From positions 231,392 to 295,391 of the forward strand of contig NZ_JAOVZT010000002.1 in the NCBI RefSeq assembly GCF_025716945.1: a stretch of DNA of 64,000 nucleotides, read 5' to 3'. The stretch comes from Geodermatophilus sp. YIM 151500 (GTDB lineage Bacteria > Actinomycetota > Actinomycetes > Mycobacteriales > Geodermatophilaceae). Position 1 is the stretch's first letter. Each line of letters opens with the position of its first letter. The notes under the pieces were generated by a model. The model was not told the DNA's origin and ran no database searches. It saw only the letters and a program-made list of their open reading frames with translations. This document shows, in pieces, positions 24,338-33,263 of this stretch. A program made the position numbers and the translations under genes.

Positions 24338-25519
24338 TCATTGTCCCCCGTGGGCCTGCCGGACCGCCCGCAGTCGGCGATCGCAGGCCCCGGCGCCGCC
24401 CGGTCGGGGGACCGGGCCGTCGGCGATGACGCCGGGGACCGGGTCGTCGGCGGCCGGTCGTTCGGCCGGCGGAGGCGAGGGAGTGGCGTGGCGGCAGCCG
24501 CAGGCCGGGTGCGGTGGCCACCGGCGCAGCCGCGGCAGCAGGTCCGGCGGCCGCAGCTCGAGCGTCGCGTCGAGCACCGCGGGCGCGGCCGCCCGGTCGA
24601 GGTAGGCCAGCGCCTGGACGGCGGCCAGGGCGGCGGTCAGCAGGCAGGTCACGGTGGACCCGCTCGGCGGCTGCTCACCACCGGTCAGCTGGGCGGCCAG
24701 CACCGGCCAGGACGGGTCGGCATCGCGCCGGTGGAGGTCACCGCAGCGCAGGCAGCCCGTGGCACCGGGGACGACCAGCGGCCCGACGACGCCGGTCTGG
24801 CCGCGCACGGTCGCGACGAGGTGCGGCACACCGGCCCGGCGCAGACCGGCGACCAACGGGTCGGAGGCGGCCCACGGGCGGGCGAGCACCACCAGATCGG
24901 GCTCGGCACCGGCGGGCAGCGGGCGCAGGTCGGTCGACGGGTTGGCGCGCCGGACCGCGTCCGCCGCGGCCGGCGCCCGCGGCCGGCCCTCGTCAGCGGC
25001 GGTCAGCCCGCCGACCACCGCGTCACCGGCCGTGGTGGTCCCCGCGTCGCGGACGGTGACCCGGCCGACGCCGCTGGCGGCAAGCGCGGCGGCGAGCGGG
25101 ACGCCGACCCGGGTGGCGCCCTCCACGACCACCGCGGCGGCGCGGCGCGCCTGCCAGGCGCGGCCGCCGGCGGGCACCGCAGCCGGCAGCTCGGGCGCGG
25201 TCCGCTCCGCGGCGGACGAGCCGGCGTCGGCCACCAGGAGGTCAGCCGGGTCCAGCTCCACCAGCAGCCCGACGGCGGTGAGCTCGCCGAGCAACTCCTC
25301 GACCGCCTCCGGCTCTGCGCCGGCGCGCAGCGCGTCGGCGACGACGGCCCGCCGGGACCGGCGCCCGTCGAGGCCGCGCAGCAGGGGTCCGACCCATCCG
25401 CCGGCGGCGGCGACGCGCAGGCCGTCGGTCGAGTCGACCCCGCCGATCCGGACCGTGCCGCCGCCCTCGGCCAGGACGGGCGTCGAGAGGGGCAGCAGCG
25501 GGTGGTTCGCGTCGCTCAC
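24338..25519 (-). CDS. Degenerate ThiF-like / peptide-binding-type protein
   Basis: 393 residues from GTG 25519 (SDANHPLLPLS), with the first 100 residues resembling the leader-binding wHTH segment seen before YcaO/ThiF proteins of RiPP pathways. The Rossmann part is decayed: the nucleotide loop reads VVEGATRVGVPL instead of GxGGxG. Four cysteines, CLRCGDLH near residue 260 and CGC near 350, could still bind zinc. No YcaO gene or precursor peptide is nearby, so a RiPP role is doubtful. The place beside the ABC1 kinase corresponds to Rv3196 in M. tuberculosis (from memory). Confidence 0.65.
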   Translation of the reverse strand: MSDANHPLLPLSTPVLAEGGGTVRIGGVDSTDGLRVAAAGGWVGPLLRGLDGRRSRRAVVADALRAGAEPEAVEELLGELTAVGLLVELDPADLLVADAGSSAAERTAPELPAAVPAGGRAWQARRAAAVVVEGATRVGVPLAAALAASGVGRVTVRDAGTTTAGDAVVGGLTAADEGRPRAPAAADAVRRANPSTDLRPLPAGAEPDLVVLARPWAASDPLVAGLRRAGVPHLVATVRGQTGVVGPLVVPGATGCLRCGDLHRRDADPSWPVLAAQLTGGEQPPSGSTVTCLLTAALAAVQALAYLDRAAAPAVLDATLELRPPDLLPRLRRWPPHPACGCRHATPSPPPAERPAADDPVPGVIADGPVPRPGGAGACDRRLRAVRQAHGGQ

Positions 25520-25565
25520 GCCGGCCAGCCTCGCAGCGACGGCCCCGGCTCCGCCGGCTCCGTCC

Positions 25566-25640
25566 ACAGGGCCGGGGCAGGCGGCCCCGTCCCGGGTCCC
25601 GCCCCGAGCGTGCGAGGGGTGGGGAGGACGGCGGCCTCTT
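25566..25640. repeat. GC-rich intergenic element, copy 3 (inverted)
   Basis: Read on the minus strand it follows the stop of the small zinc-ribbon gene with the same order of modules as after moeZ and nudC: a GGCCGCCGTCCTCC arm, CCCACCCCTCGCACGCTCGG, then GGGACGGGGCC. In all three places it follows a stop codon in the same orientation, so a terminator role is likely. Confidence 0.6.
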
Positions 25641-25793
25641 TCAGGCCTTGCCGAGGATCCGGTTCATCCGGGTGCCGCACACCGGGCAGGTGCCCTGCGC
25701 CATGCGGCGGCCGGACTCGCTCACCTTGACCTCGCCGTCGAAGTCGCGCTTCTCCTTGCACTTCACGCAGTAGCCGTTGTAGCTCTCCGCCAC
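25641..25793 (-). CDS. DUF5679-like small zinc-ribbon protein
   Basis: A 50-residue protein from GTG 25793 with CVKC (near residue 9) and CPVC (near residue 36), a classic rubredoxin-like four-cysteine zinc site, and the family pattern SYNGYCVKCKEKR plus RMNRILGKA. GAGGAGA precedes the start. Tiny proteins of this type sit near whiB7 and ABC1 genes in many actinobacteria; function unknown. The minus-strand hexamer TAGCGT near 25850 could be its promoter. Confidence 0.8.
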   Translation of the reverse strand: MAESYNGYCVKCKEKRDFDGEVKVSESGRRMAQGTCPVCGTRMNRILGKA

Positions 25794-26167
25794 GCCGCTC
25801 TCCTCGTCCGCCGGTGCGCCCGGCCCGCCGCCGGGTGCCACGGGCGAGGACGCTACCCGCGCGGTGGCCCAGCCCCGCGCCGTGCGCGAACCCTCCGCCC
25901 ACACCTGTGGACGGTCCTGTGGACGGCATGGGGACGCGTCGGCGTGTCGCTGTGCGTCCGCGGGGGACGAGGTGGGGACGCGCGCCCGCGGACGGGGCGA
26001 CACGCACTTCCACCTGCGCGGATACGGAACGGACTCGTCACCTGACGGTGCCGCGCGGCGCGCGCTGTCACCGGACGGGGCGCCTCGTGTCCACCATCCG
26101 TGCGGACGTGCACACGAGTGGGTGCCAGCGGACGACCGTGCCCGGCGCGATCCCTTACGGTGCTGCC
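25794..26167. promoter_or_regulatory. 374-bp divergent intergenic region
   Basis: Separates the small zinc-ribbon gene from the YgjP-type gene. It holds TACGGT (26156-26161) 6 nt before GTG 26168, a leaderless arrangement, and two direct copies of CCTGTGGACGG (25904-25914 and 25916-25926) with a 12-bp period. I see no gene in it. Confidence 0.45.
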
Positions 26168-26830
26168 GTGCTCGGACCCACTCCCGACGTCCCCCGTGCG
26201 CCCGAGGCGGCCGGTGTCCCGTCGTCCCGCCGACGGGTCGGCCGTGCGCTGCCCGCAGCCGGGAGCGGACCGGGGGGCGTTGGGGGGCAGCTCGGGGACG
26301 TCGAAGTGCGGCGCAGCGCGCGGCGGCGGCGCACGGTGACCGCCTACCGGGAGAGCGGGCGCACGGTCGTGCTCATCCCCGCGGCCTTCAGCCCGGCCGA
26401 GGAACGCCGGTGGGTGGCCCAGATGGTCGCGAAGCTGCAGACCCGCGAGGAGCGTCGCCGCCGGTCGCTCGGCAGCGACGAGGACCTCGTGGCCCGCGCC
26501 CGGGCGCTCTCGTCGGCGCACTTCGACGGCACCGCCCAGCCGGCCAGCGTGCGCTGGGTCGACAACCAGCAGCGGCGGTGGGGGTCCTGCACCCCGGCCG
26601 ACCGCAGCATCCGGCTGTCGAGCCGGCTGCGGGCGATGCCGGAGTACGTCGTCGACTACGTGCTCGTGCACGAGCTGGCGCACCTGCTCGAACCCGGCCA
26701 CGACGCGCGCTTCTGGGCGCTGGTGGCCCGCTACCCCAAGGCGGAGCGGGCCCGCGGCTTCCTGGAGGGCGTCGAGCAGGCCGCTGCGGCGGGCTCCTCC
26801 GGGTCGCCCGCCGGCGACCTCGTCGACTGA
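26168..26830 (+). CDS. YgjP/SprT-like M48-type metallopeptidase
   Basis: A 220-residue protein. After a Pro/Ala-rich N-terminus it has [18 protein letters not shown], then RWGSCTPADRSIRLSS and the zinc motif HELAHLLEPGHDARFW, the signature order of the YgjP (DUF45) family. The HELAH motif plus downstream His/Asp indicates a gluzincin-type active site. Family members are predicted cytosolic zinc peptidases with unknown targets. GTG 26168 is supported by TACGGT 6 nt before it. Confidence 0.82.
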   Translation: MLGPTPDVPRAPEAAGVPSSRRRVGRALPAAGSGPGGVGGQLGDVEVRRSARRRRTVTAYRESGRTVVLIPAAFSPAEERRWVAQMVAKLQTREERRRRSLGSDEDLVARARALSSAHFDGTAQPASVRWVDNQQRRWGSCTPADRSIRLSSRLRAMPEYVVDYVLVHELAHLLEPGHDARFWALVARYPKAERARGFLEGVEQAAAAGSSGSPAGDLVD

Positions 26831-26858
26831 CCGTCGGTCGGGCTCGGCCGACGCCGGC

Positions 26859-28316
26859 TCAGCTCCGGGGGGCGCCGCCCTCCGGAGCGGGCCCGTCGTC
26901 GTCCGCCGGGGCCTCCGGCGGTGCCGACGTGCCCGGGCTCCGCTCGGGGGTGTCGCCGGGCTCCGGGGCGTCGGGGCCGCCCTCCTCGGCGGTCAGCGCG
27001 GCGAGGGCGTCGTCCATGCCCTGGCGGGCGACGAAGTCCATCGGCTCGTCGAGATCGTGGGACGTCGGCAGCAGGTCGGGGTGCGACCACAGGCGGTCGC
27101 GGTCGGCGATGCCGTGCTGCTGGCCCAGCGCGGCCCAGACCGTCGCCGCGTCGCGCAGCCGGCGCGGCCGCAGCTGCAGGCCCACCAGGGACGCGAAGGT
27201 CTGCTCGGCCGGCCCGCCCGAGGCGCGGCGCCGCCGCATCGTCTCGGCCAGCGCGGCGGAGCCGGGCAGCCGCTCGCCGGCGGCGGCGGTCACGACCGTG
27301 TCCACCCAGCCCTCGACCAGCGCCAGCAGCGTCTCCAGCCGGCGCAGGGCCATCTGCTGCTCAGGTGTCTCCTCCGGTTCGAGCAGCCCGCTGCCGAGCA
27401 GCCGCTGGATGCTCTCCGGGTCGCTCGGGTCGATGCCGCCCATCCCGCCGGGGCCGCCCATCCCGCCCATCGCCTCGGCGATGCCGCGCTCGATCGCCTC
27501 GCGGTCGATGGTGATGCCCCGGGCGTAGGCGTGGACCGCGTCGAGCAGCTGCTGGCGCAGCCACGGCACGTGCCCGAACAGCCGCTGGGCGGCCGCCTCG
27601 CGCAGCGCGAGGAACAGGCGCACCTCGTCGGCCGGACGGTCGTGCCCGGCGGCGAACTCCGCGGCGTTCTGCGGGACCAGCACACCGGCGCCCGCGGGCG
27701 CGAGCGGGATCCCGACGTCGGTGCTGGTGAGCACCTCGTCGGCGAGCCGGCCGAGCGCCTGGCCGACCTGGGCGCCGAACATGAGGCCGCCCATCCGCCC
27801 CATGATCCCGGCCAGCGGGCCGGCCATCGCCGCCGCCTCGGCGGGCAGTGCCCCGGTCATGGCCGCGACCACCTTCTCGGCCAGCGGGTCGACCAGCGCG
27901 GCCCAGGCCGGCTGGGTCTGCTCCACCCACTCGACGCGGGACCACGCCAGCGGCCGGTCGATGCCCGACGGCAGCTCGGTGACCTCGTCCAGCCAGAGGT
28001 CGGCCAGCCGCAGCGCCTCCGCGACAGCGGTGCGCTCGGCCTCCGAGGTGGGCTGGTGGCCGGCGGCGAGCTGGCTGATCGCGCCCTGCCGGGCGAGGTC
28101 CCAGTTCACCGGCCCGCCCGACCAGCTCATCAGCTTCTGCAGCTCGGCGAACAGCGGCATCTTGCCGAGGAGGTCGTCCGGCGAGCCACCGCCGGCGGCG
28201 CCTCCGCCGAAGAGCGCGCCGAGGCCGAAGGGGTCGGCCGGCCCGGGGGTGCCCCCCTCGTCCCGGCGCTCGGGATCGCGGTCGGGGAGCCCGAAGCCGA
28301 ACGGCAGGTCGCTCAT
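26859..28316 (-). CDS. DUF2342/TIGR03624 zincin-like protein
   Basis: A 485-residue protein of the actinobacterial family annotated as zinc-dependent metalloprotease (Rv3195 type, from memory). Recognisable segments are PFGLGALFGGG, PVNWDLARQGA, WVEQTQPAWAALVDPL, GAQVGQALGRLADEVL and FLALREAAAQRLFGHVPWL. The last is the presumed metal region, yet there is no HExxH, and the histidine I expect after REAA is alanine, so catalysis is uncertain. Acidic Pro-rich tail of about 60 residues. TACCGT on the minus strand lies 6 nt before ATG 28316. Confidence 0.8.
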   Translation of the reverse strand: MSDLPFGFGLPDRDPERRDEGGTPGPADPFGLGALFGGGAAGGGSPDDLLGKMPLFAELQKLMSWSGGPVNWDLARQGAISQLAAGHQPTSEAERTAVAEALRLADLWLDEVTELPSGIDRPLAWSRVEWVEQTQPAWAALVDPLAEKVVAAMTGALPAEAAAMAGPLAGIMGRMGGLMFGAQVGQALGRLADEVLTSTDVGIPLAPAGAGVLVPQNAAEFAAGHDRPADEVRLFLALREAAAQRLFGHVPWLRQQLLDAVHAYARGITIDREAIERGIAEAMGGMGGPGGMGGIDPSDPESIQRLLGSGLLEPEETPEQQMALRRLETLLALVEGWVDTVVTAAAGERLPGSAALAETMRRRRASGGPAEQTFASLVGLQLRPRRLRDAATVWAALGQQHGIADRDRLWSHPDLLPTSHDLDEPMDFVARQGMDDALAALTAEEGGPDAPEPGDTPERSPGTSAPPEAPADDDGPAPEGGAPRS

Positions 28317-28553
28317 GCGTCCACGGTAGACGCGTGATCACCGCCGGGGTGGGCCGCCTGCCCGCCGTCCGCTCCGGGCGGAACGGCGCCCGAGCGGGCG
28401 GAGGGCGGTCCGCACCGCCGGCCGGCGGCACCCGCCGGCGCGGGCGGCATAGGCTGGCCGGTCGTGACCGGGCCTGCGCGGTCACGGACAGCGTGCTGCG
28501 CGGCCACGGGGCACCGTGGGCACGGCTCCGACGATCGCCGGCGAGGAGGAGAC

Positions 28554-29576
28554 GTGACGCGGCGGACCGCCGTCCTGACCGCAGCCTCGGTGCTGCTCGT
28601 GCTCTTCGGGCTGCTCGGCTCCGCCGTCCCGGTGCCGTACGTGGCGCAGATCCCCGGCCCGACCTACGACACGCTCGGTGACATCGACGGCGAACCGGTG
28701 ATCAGCGTCAACGGCCGAGAGCGCGACGAGTCCGACGGCAACCTGAACTTCACCACCGTCTACGTCAGCCGCGGCGGGATCAGCCTCGTCCAGGCCATCC
28801 GCGGCTGGTTCGACGACGAGACCAGCATCGTGCCGGAGGAGACGGTGTACCCGCCCGACCTCACGCCGGAGCAGACGCGGGAGGCCAACCGGGAGGCGTT
28901 CCTCACCTCCGGCCAGGCGGCGGAGGCGGTGGCGATGGAGCACCTGGGGTACCCGGAGAAGGTGGTCGTCGCCGGGCTCGCCGACGACTCGCCGTCCGAG
29001 GGGCTGCTGGAGGAGGGCGACGCGGTCGAGGCCGTGGACGGCCGCCCGACGCCCGACCTCGACACGCTGACCGAGGTGCTGACCTCGATCCCGGCCGGCA
29101 CGGAGGTCGAGGTCCGGTACACCCGGCTGGGCGAACCGGGCGCGGCCACCATCACCACCGGTGCCGCCGAGGAGCGGCAGGGATCGCTGCTCGGGGTGAC
29201 GGTCCGCCAGGTGCCCTCGGCTCCCTTCGACGTCGACGTCCAGGCGGAGAAGGTGGGCGGCCCGTCGGCCGGCCTGATGCTGACCCTGGGCATCATCGAC
29301 GTGCTCAGCGAGGAGGACCTCACCGGCGGTGCCCTGGTCGCCGGCAGCGGCACCATCGACGCCGACGGCACCGTCGGCCCGATCGGCGGTATCGGGCTGA
29401 AGATGGTCGCCGCCGACGACGCCGGTGCCGAGCTGTTCCTCGTGCCCGAGGCCAACTGCGAGGAGGCGCTGCTGGCCGACCGGCCGGGACTGCGCACCGC
29501 CCGGGTGGCCACCCTCGACGACGCCCTGCAGGCCCTGGAGGACCTCCGGGCCGGGGAGGCGCCCACCCCGTGCTGA
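28554..29576 (+). CDS. Membrane-anchored PDZ/Lon-like (S16) protease
   Basis: A 340-residue protein. One N-terminal transmembrane helix (residues about 7-30) is followed by an extracytoplasmic region, a PDZ domain (about 125-205: VVVAGLADDSPSEGLLEEGD) and a C-terminal Lon-type proteolytic domain. The Ser/Lys dyad is visible as GGPSAGLML (Ser) and GGIGLKMVAA (Lys). It corresponds in length and layout to Rv3194c (from memory). GTG 28554 follows GAGGAGGAGAC. It probably works on the outer face of the membrane; the substrate is unknown. UPF0182 follows in the same direction. Confidence 0.88.
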   Translation: MTRRTAVLTAASVLLVLFGLLGSAVPVPYVAQIPGPTYDTLGDIDGEPVISVNGRERDESDGNLNFTTVYVSRGGISLVQAIRGWFDDETSIVPEETVYPPDLTPEQTREANREAFLTSGQAAEAVAMEHLGYPEKVVVAGLADDSPSEGLLEEGDAVEAVDGRPTPDLDTLTEVLTSIPAGTEVEVRYTRLGEPGAATITTGAAEERQGSLLGVTVRQVPSAPFDVDVQAEKVGGPSAGLMLTLGIIDVLSEEDLTGGALVAGSGTIDADGTVGPIGGIGLKMVAADDAGAELFLVPEANCEEALLADRPGLRTARVATLDDALQALEDLRAGEAPTPC

Positions 29577-29746
29577 TCGCCGGCGCCGCCGGCCGGGAAC
29601 CCCTCGCCGCCCGGCGCGTTGTGGAGGGGGAACCGCCGTCCCGGAGGACGGCCGGCGCCGACGCCCCGGCTCGGACGACGACCCGACCGCTCCCGGTCGA
29701 CCGGAGCGCGGCCCCGCCCGCGCCTAGCACCTGAAGGAGACCGCTC

Positions 29747-32716
29747 GTGGCCATGCGGCCCCCCGTGTCGGTACCGACGCTGTCGCGACGCGCGAAGCTG
29801 GTCATCGGGGCCATCGCCGTGCTGCTCGTGCTGTTCACGGCGATCGGCACCCTCACCAACGTCTACGTCGACTACCTGTGGTTCGACGAGACCGGCTTCA
29901 CCGAGGTGTTCTGGACCGAGCTCCAGACCCGCCTGCTGCTGTTCGCCGTGGCCGGCGTGGCCACCGGCGGCCTGGTGGCACTGGCGGTCTACCTCGCCTA
30001 CCGCTTCCGGCCGACGTTCCGGCCGATGTCGCTCGAGCAGCAGAACCTGGAGCGCTACCGCCAGTCGCTCGAGCCGCGCCGCGGCCTGGTGCTCACCGGC
30101 GTCGGCGTCGTCCTCGGACTGTTCGCCGGATTCACCGCGCAGGGCAGCTGGGAGACCTGGCTCACCTACCGCAACGGCACCGACTTCGGCCGGGACGACC
30201 CGCAGTTCGGGCTGGACATCTCGTTCTTCGTCTTCGACTACCCCTTCTACCGGCTGGTGCTGGGCTTCGGCTTCGCCATCGTGCTGCTGGCGCTCATCGG
30301 CTCGGTGCTCACCCACTACGTGTTCGGCGGGCTGCGGCTGCAGACGCCCGGGCAGAAGCTCACCGCCGCGGCGCGGGTCCAGCTGTCGGTGCTGCTGGGC
30401 GTGTTCGTGGCGCTCAAGGCCGTCGCCTACTGGCTCGACCGCTACGGGCTGGTCTACTCCGACCGCGGTGACGTCTTCACCGGCGCCAGCTACACCGACG
30501 TCAACGCGCTGCTGGTGCCCAAGACGATCCTCGTGTTCGTCGCCGCCGCGTGCGCGCTGGCGTTCTTCGCGAACATCGTCGTCCGCAACTTCGTGCTGCC
30601 GGCCATGGCCCTGGTGCTGCTGCTGGTCTCCAGCCTGGTCATCGGCGTGGCCTACCCGGCGATCGTGCAGCAGTTCGTCGTCCGGCCCAGCGCCGACCAG
30701 CGGGAGGCGCCCTACATCGAGCGGGCCATCGGGTCGACGCTGGACGCCTACAACCTCTCCGACGTCGACTACATCCAGTACGCGCAGAGCTCCGAGGGCT
30801 CCGAGGTCGACCCCGAGGTCGTGGTGGCCGACCTGCGCAACGACACCGAGACCATCCCGAACGCGCGGCTGCTGGACCCCAACGTGCTGTCGGACACGTT
30901 CACGGCGCGCCAGCAGATCCGCAACGTGTACGGCTTCCCGGAGAAGCTGGACATCGACCGCTACACGGTCGACGGGCAGACCCAGGACTACGTCGTCGCC
31001 GTCCGCGAGCTCGACAGCGCCAGCCTGTCGGACAACCAGTCGTCGTGGATCAACCGGCACACCGTGTTCACCCACGGCAACGGCTTCGTGGCCGCACCGG
31101 CCAACGAGGTCATCGCCGGTCAGGAGGGCGGCGAGCCCAACTTCACGACCGGTGACCTGCCCACCACCGGCAACATCGACGTCGAGCAGGCGCGGATCTA
31201 CTACGGCGAGCTGATGGAGGACTACTCCGTGGTGGGCGCCCCGGAGGGGGCCGAGCCGCGTGAGTTCGACCTGCCCGAGGGCGGCTCGGACGAGCGGCAG
31301 ATCAACAACACCTACGACGGCGAGGGCGGCGTCGAGATCGGCAGCTTCTTCCGCCAGCTGACCTACGCCATCTACTACCGGGAGCGGAACTTCCTGCTCT
31401 CCGGCGCGGTGAACGAGGCCTCGAAGGTGCTCTACGTCCGCGACCCGCTGGCCCGCGTGGAGAAGGCCGCGCCGTTCCTCCAGGTCGACGGCGACCCGTA
31501 CCCGGCGGTCATCGGCGGCAGGGTCAGCTGGATCCTCGACGCCTACACGACCTCGGACGCCTACCCGTACTCCGAGCTCATGGAGCTGGGCGAGGCGGCC
31601 TCGGACGCGCTGACCGGCACCGGCACGACGGCGCTGCCCGACGAGCTGATCAACTACATCCGCAACTCGGTGAAGGCGACCGTCGACGCCTACGACGGCA
31701 CGGTGACCCTCTACGAGTGGGACCAGCAGGACCCGGTGCTGAAGACCTTCATGAAGGCCTTCCCGGGCGTGATCACGCCGCGCGAAGAGATGCCCGAAGA
31801 GCTGGTCGACCACGTCCGGTACCCGGAGGACCTGTTCAAGGTGCAGCGGGAGATCCTGACCCGCTACCACGTGGAGGACCCGGTCGACTTCTACAACCAG
31901 AGCGACCGCTGGCAGGTCTCGGCCGACCCGACGCAGAGCAACGCGACCGAGCAGGACCAGCCGCCGTACTACATCCTGGCGCAGCGGCCCGGCGACGAGC
32001 GGGCGAGCTTCCAGCTCACCAGCGCGCTCAACGCGTTCCGGCGCGACAACCTGTCGGCGTTCGTCTCGGCATCGAGCGCGCCGGACACCTACGGCGAGAT
32101 CCAGGTGCTGGAGCTGCCGGGCAACACGCCGTTCCGCGGGCCGCGCCAGGTGCAGAACGCCTTCCTGACCAACAACCAGGTGCGGCCGGACCTCACGCTG
32201 TTCAACAGCGAGAACTCCAGCGCGGTGTTCGGGAACCTGCTGACCCTGCCGATCGGCGGTGACGGCCTGCTCTACGTCGAGCCGCTGTACGTGCGCGGGT
32301 CGGGGGAGAACTCCTTCCCGCTGCTGCAGAAGGTGCTGGTCAACTTCGCCGACCGGATCGGCTACGCCGACACCCTGTCCGAGGCGCTCGACCAGGTCTT
32401 CGGCGCGGGGGTGGGCGAGCAGGCCACCGATGCCGACAACGTCGCCGACACCGCCACGGACGACGCCCAGCCGAGCCCCACCCCCGACGCCCCGGCGACC
32501 GAGGCGCCGGCCGACGGGGGCGAGGCCGCGCCCAGCCCCGACCTGGCGCAGGCGATCGCCGACATCAACGCCGCGCTCGCCGCGCTCGAGGAGGCCCAGC
32601 GCAACGGCGACTTCGCGGCGCAGGGCCAGGCACTGGAGGACCTGCAGGCGGCGACCGAGGCCTACCAGCAGATCCAGCCGGGTGGCCCGCCGGCGGCGGC
32701 GTCCCCGACCGGCTGA
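29747..32716 (+). CDS. UPF0182 family membrane protein
   Basis: A 989-residue protein. The N-terminal third has about seven membrane helices (for example VIGAIAVLLVLFTAIGTL, VVLGLFAGFTAQG, FGFAIVLLALIGSVL and VLPAMALVLLLVSSLVIGVA). A large extracytoplasmic domain follows with conserved segments VDYIQYAQSSEG and PYYILAQRPGDERASFQLTS. The C-terminus is an acidic, Pro/Ala-rich tail with a coiled-coil-like end. UPF0182 proteins are near-universal in actinobacteria; function unknown. The start GTG 29747 follows GAAGGAGA. Two hairpins and a tRNA lie downstream. Confidence 0.92.
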   Translation: MAMRPPVSVPTLSRRAKLVIGAIAVLLVLFTAIGTLTNVYVDYLWFDETGFTEVFWTELQTRLLLFAVAGVATGGLVALAVYLAYRFRPTFRPMSLEQQNLERYRQSLEPRRGLVLTGVGVVLGLFAGFTAQGSWETWLTYRNGTDFGRDDPQFGLDISFFVFDYPFYRLVLGFGFAIVLLALIGSVLTHYVFGGLRLQTPGQKLTAAARVQLSVLLGVFVALKAVAYWLDRYGLVYSDRGDVFTGASYTDVNALLVPKTILVFVAAACALAFFANIVVRNFVLPAMALVLLLVSSLVIGVAYPAIVQQFVVRPSADQREAPYIERAIGSTLDAYNLSDVDYIQYAQSSEGSEVDPEVVVADLRNDTETIPNARLLDPNVLSDTFTARQQIRNVYGFPEKLDIDRYTVDGQTQDYVVAVRELDSASLSDNQSSWINRHTVFTHGNGFVAAPANEVIAGQEGGEPNFTTGDLPTTGNIDVEQARIYYGELMEDYSVVGAPEGAEPREFDLPEGGSDERQINNTYDGEGGVEIGSFFRQLTYAIYYRERNFLLSGAVNEASKVLYVRDPLARVEKAAPFLQVDGDPYPAVIGGRVSWILDAYTTSDAYPYSELMELGEAASDALTGTGTTALPDELINYIRNSVKATVDAYDGTVTLYEWDQQDPVLKTFMKAFPGVITPREEMPEELVDHVRYPEDLFKVQREILTRYHVEDPVDFYNQSDRWQVSADPTQSNATEQDQPPYYILAQRPGDERASFQLTSALNAFRRDNLSAFVSASSAPDTYGEIQVLELPGNTPFRGPRQVQNAFLTNNQVRPDLTLFNSENSSAVFGNLLTLPIGGDGLLYVEPLYVRGSGENSFPLLQKVLVNFADRIGYADTLSEALDQVFGAGVGEQATDADNVADTATDDAQPSPTPDAPATEAPADGGEAAPSPDLAQAIADINAALAALEEAQRNGDFAAQGQALEDLQAATEAYQQIQPGGPPAAASPTG

Positions 32717-32723
32717 CCCGCGC

Positions 32724-32764
32724 CGGGGTCGGGGGGGCACCGGAACCGGCGCCCCCCGACCCCG
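32724..32764. terminator. Terminator after the UPF0182 gene
   Basis: Near-perfect stem of about 14 bp between 32724-32738 (CGGGGTCGGGGGGGC) and 32751-32764 (GCCCCCCGACCCCG). It lies just before the tRNA promoter. Confidence 0.65.
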
Positions 32765-32790
32765 CGGGGCTGGTACAGTGGAACCACCGA

Positions 32791-32864
32791 CGCGGGGTGG
32801 AGCAGCTCGGTAGCTCGCTGGGCTCATAACCCAGAGGTCGCAGGTTCGAATCCTGCCCCCGCTA
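32791..32864 (+). tRNA. Initiator tRNA-fMet (CAU), copy 1
   Basis: A 74-nt cloverleaf folded by eye: acceptor CGCGGGG/CCCCGCT with the unpaired C1-U72, D stem GAGC/GCTC, anticodon arm CTGGG-CTCATAA-CCCAG with the GGG/CCC pairs of initiators, and T arm GCAGG-TTCGAAT-CCTGC. No CCA is encoded. TACAGT (32774-32779) is a likely -10. A second copy is at 50061. Confidence 0.96.
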
Positions 32865-32870
32865 CTTCCC

Positions 32871-32904
32871 GACGAGGGCCAGCGCAACCGCGCTGGCCCT
32901 CGTC
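32871..32904 (+). terminator. Terminator after tRNA-fMet copy 1
   Basis: Perfect 15-bp stem GACGAGGGCCAGCGC (32871-32885) / GCGCTGGCCCTCGTC (32890-32904) with an AACC loop. Confidence 0.85.
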
Positions 32905-33263
32905 GCATCTGACGGCGAGACGTCCTCGCCCCCTGACGGGTCACTTCTGCGAGCACCGCCCGGGGCGATCCAGCAACGGCACGTATCCCCCGTTCAGCGC
33001 CCGTCGGAGCGTGCGCCGTCGACCCGTCTCACTGTCGATGTCAGGTCACCGTGAGCCGCGCTCGTGAACGGCGTCGTCCCTCGGACGGCGGGAGCCACCA
33101 CACGTGGCGGCTCATGACGCTGCGACCCTGCGCGCCGACGCCCGGGTGGTCGAGGCCTCCTCGCAGCCTGCCGGGGGCGCGGGGATGGTCCTCCGCGCAG
33201 CCTCGGGGGAGGGTGCCCGTGCCGGTGTCCGTCGGGCGCCGGCCCAGACGAGAGGGGTGCGGC
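32905..33263. other. Gene-poor stretch before the SDR gene
   Basis: 359 bp with no convincing gene, RNA or repeat. The SDR frame is open back to 33051, but the extra residues do not look like an SDR N-terminus. Confidence 0.5.

Noticed and set aside
25904-25926. DnaA-box cluster (TGTGGA) and possible oriC
   Set aside because: Only two half-matches, no full TTGTCCACA-type boxes, and no dnaA, dnaN or gyrB genes nearby.
28760-32956. Minus-strand open frame of about 1400 codons opposite the UPF0182 gene
   Set aside because: Low-complexity His/Arg/Gly-rich translation, crosses a tRNA gene, and no domain; shadow of the UPF0182 coding bias.
33051-33263. N-terminal extension of the SDR from 33051
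   Set aside because: Arg/Pro-rich residues before the Rossmann strand; ATG 33264 gives the canonical N-terminus.
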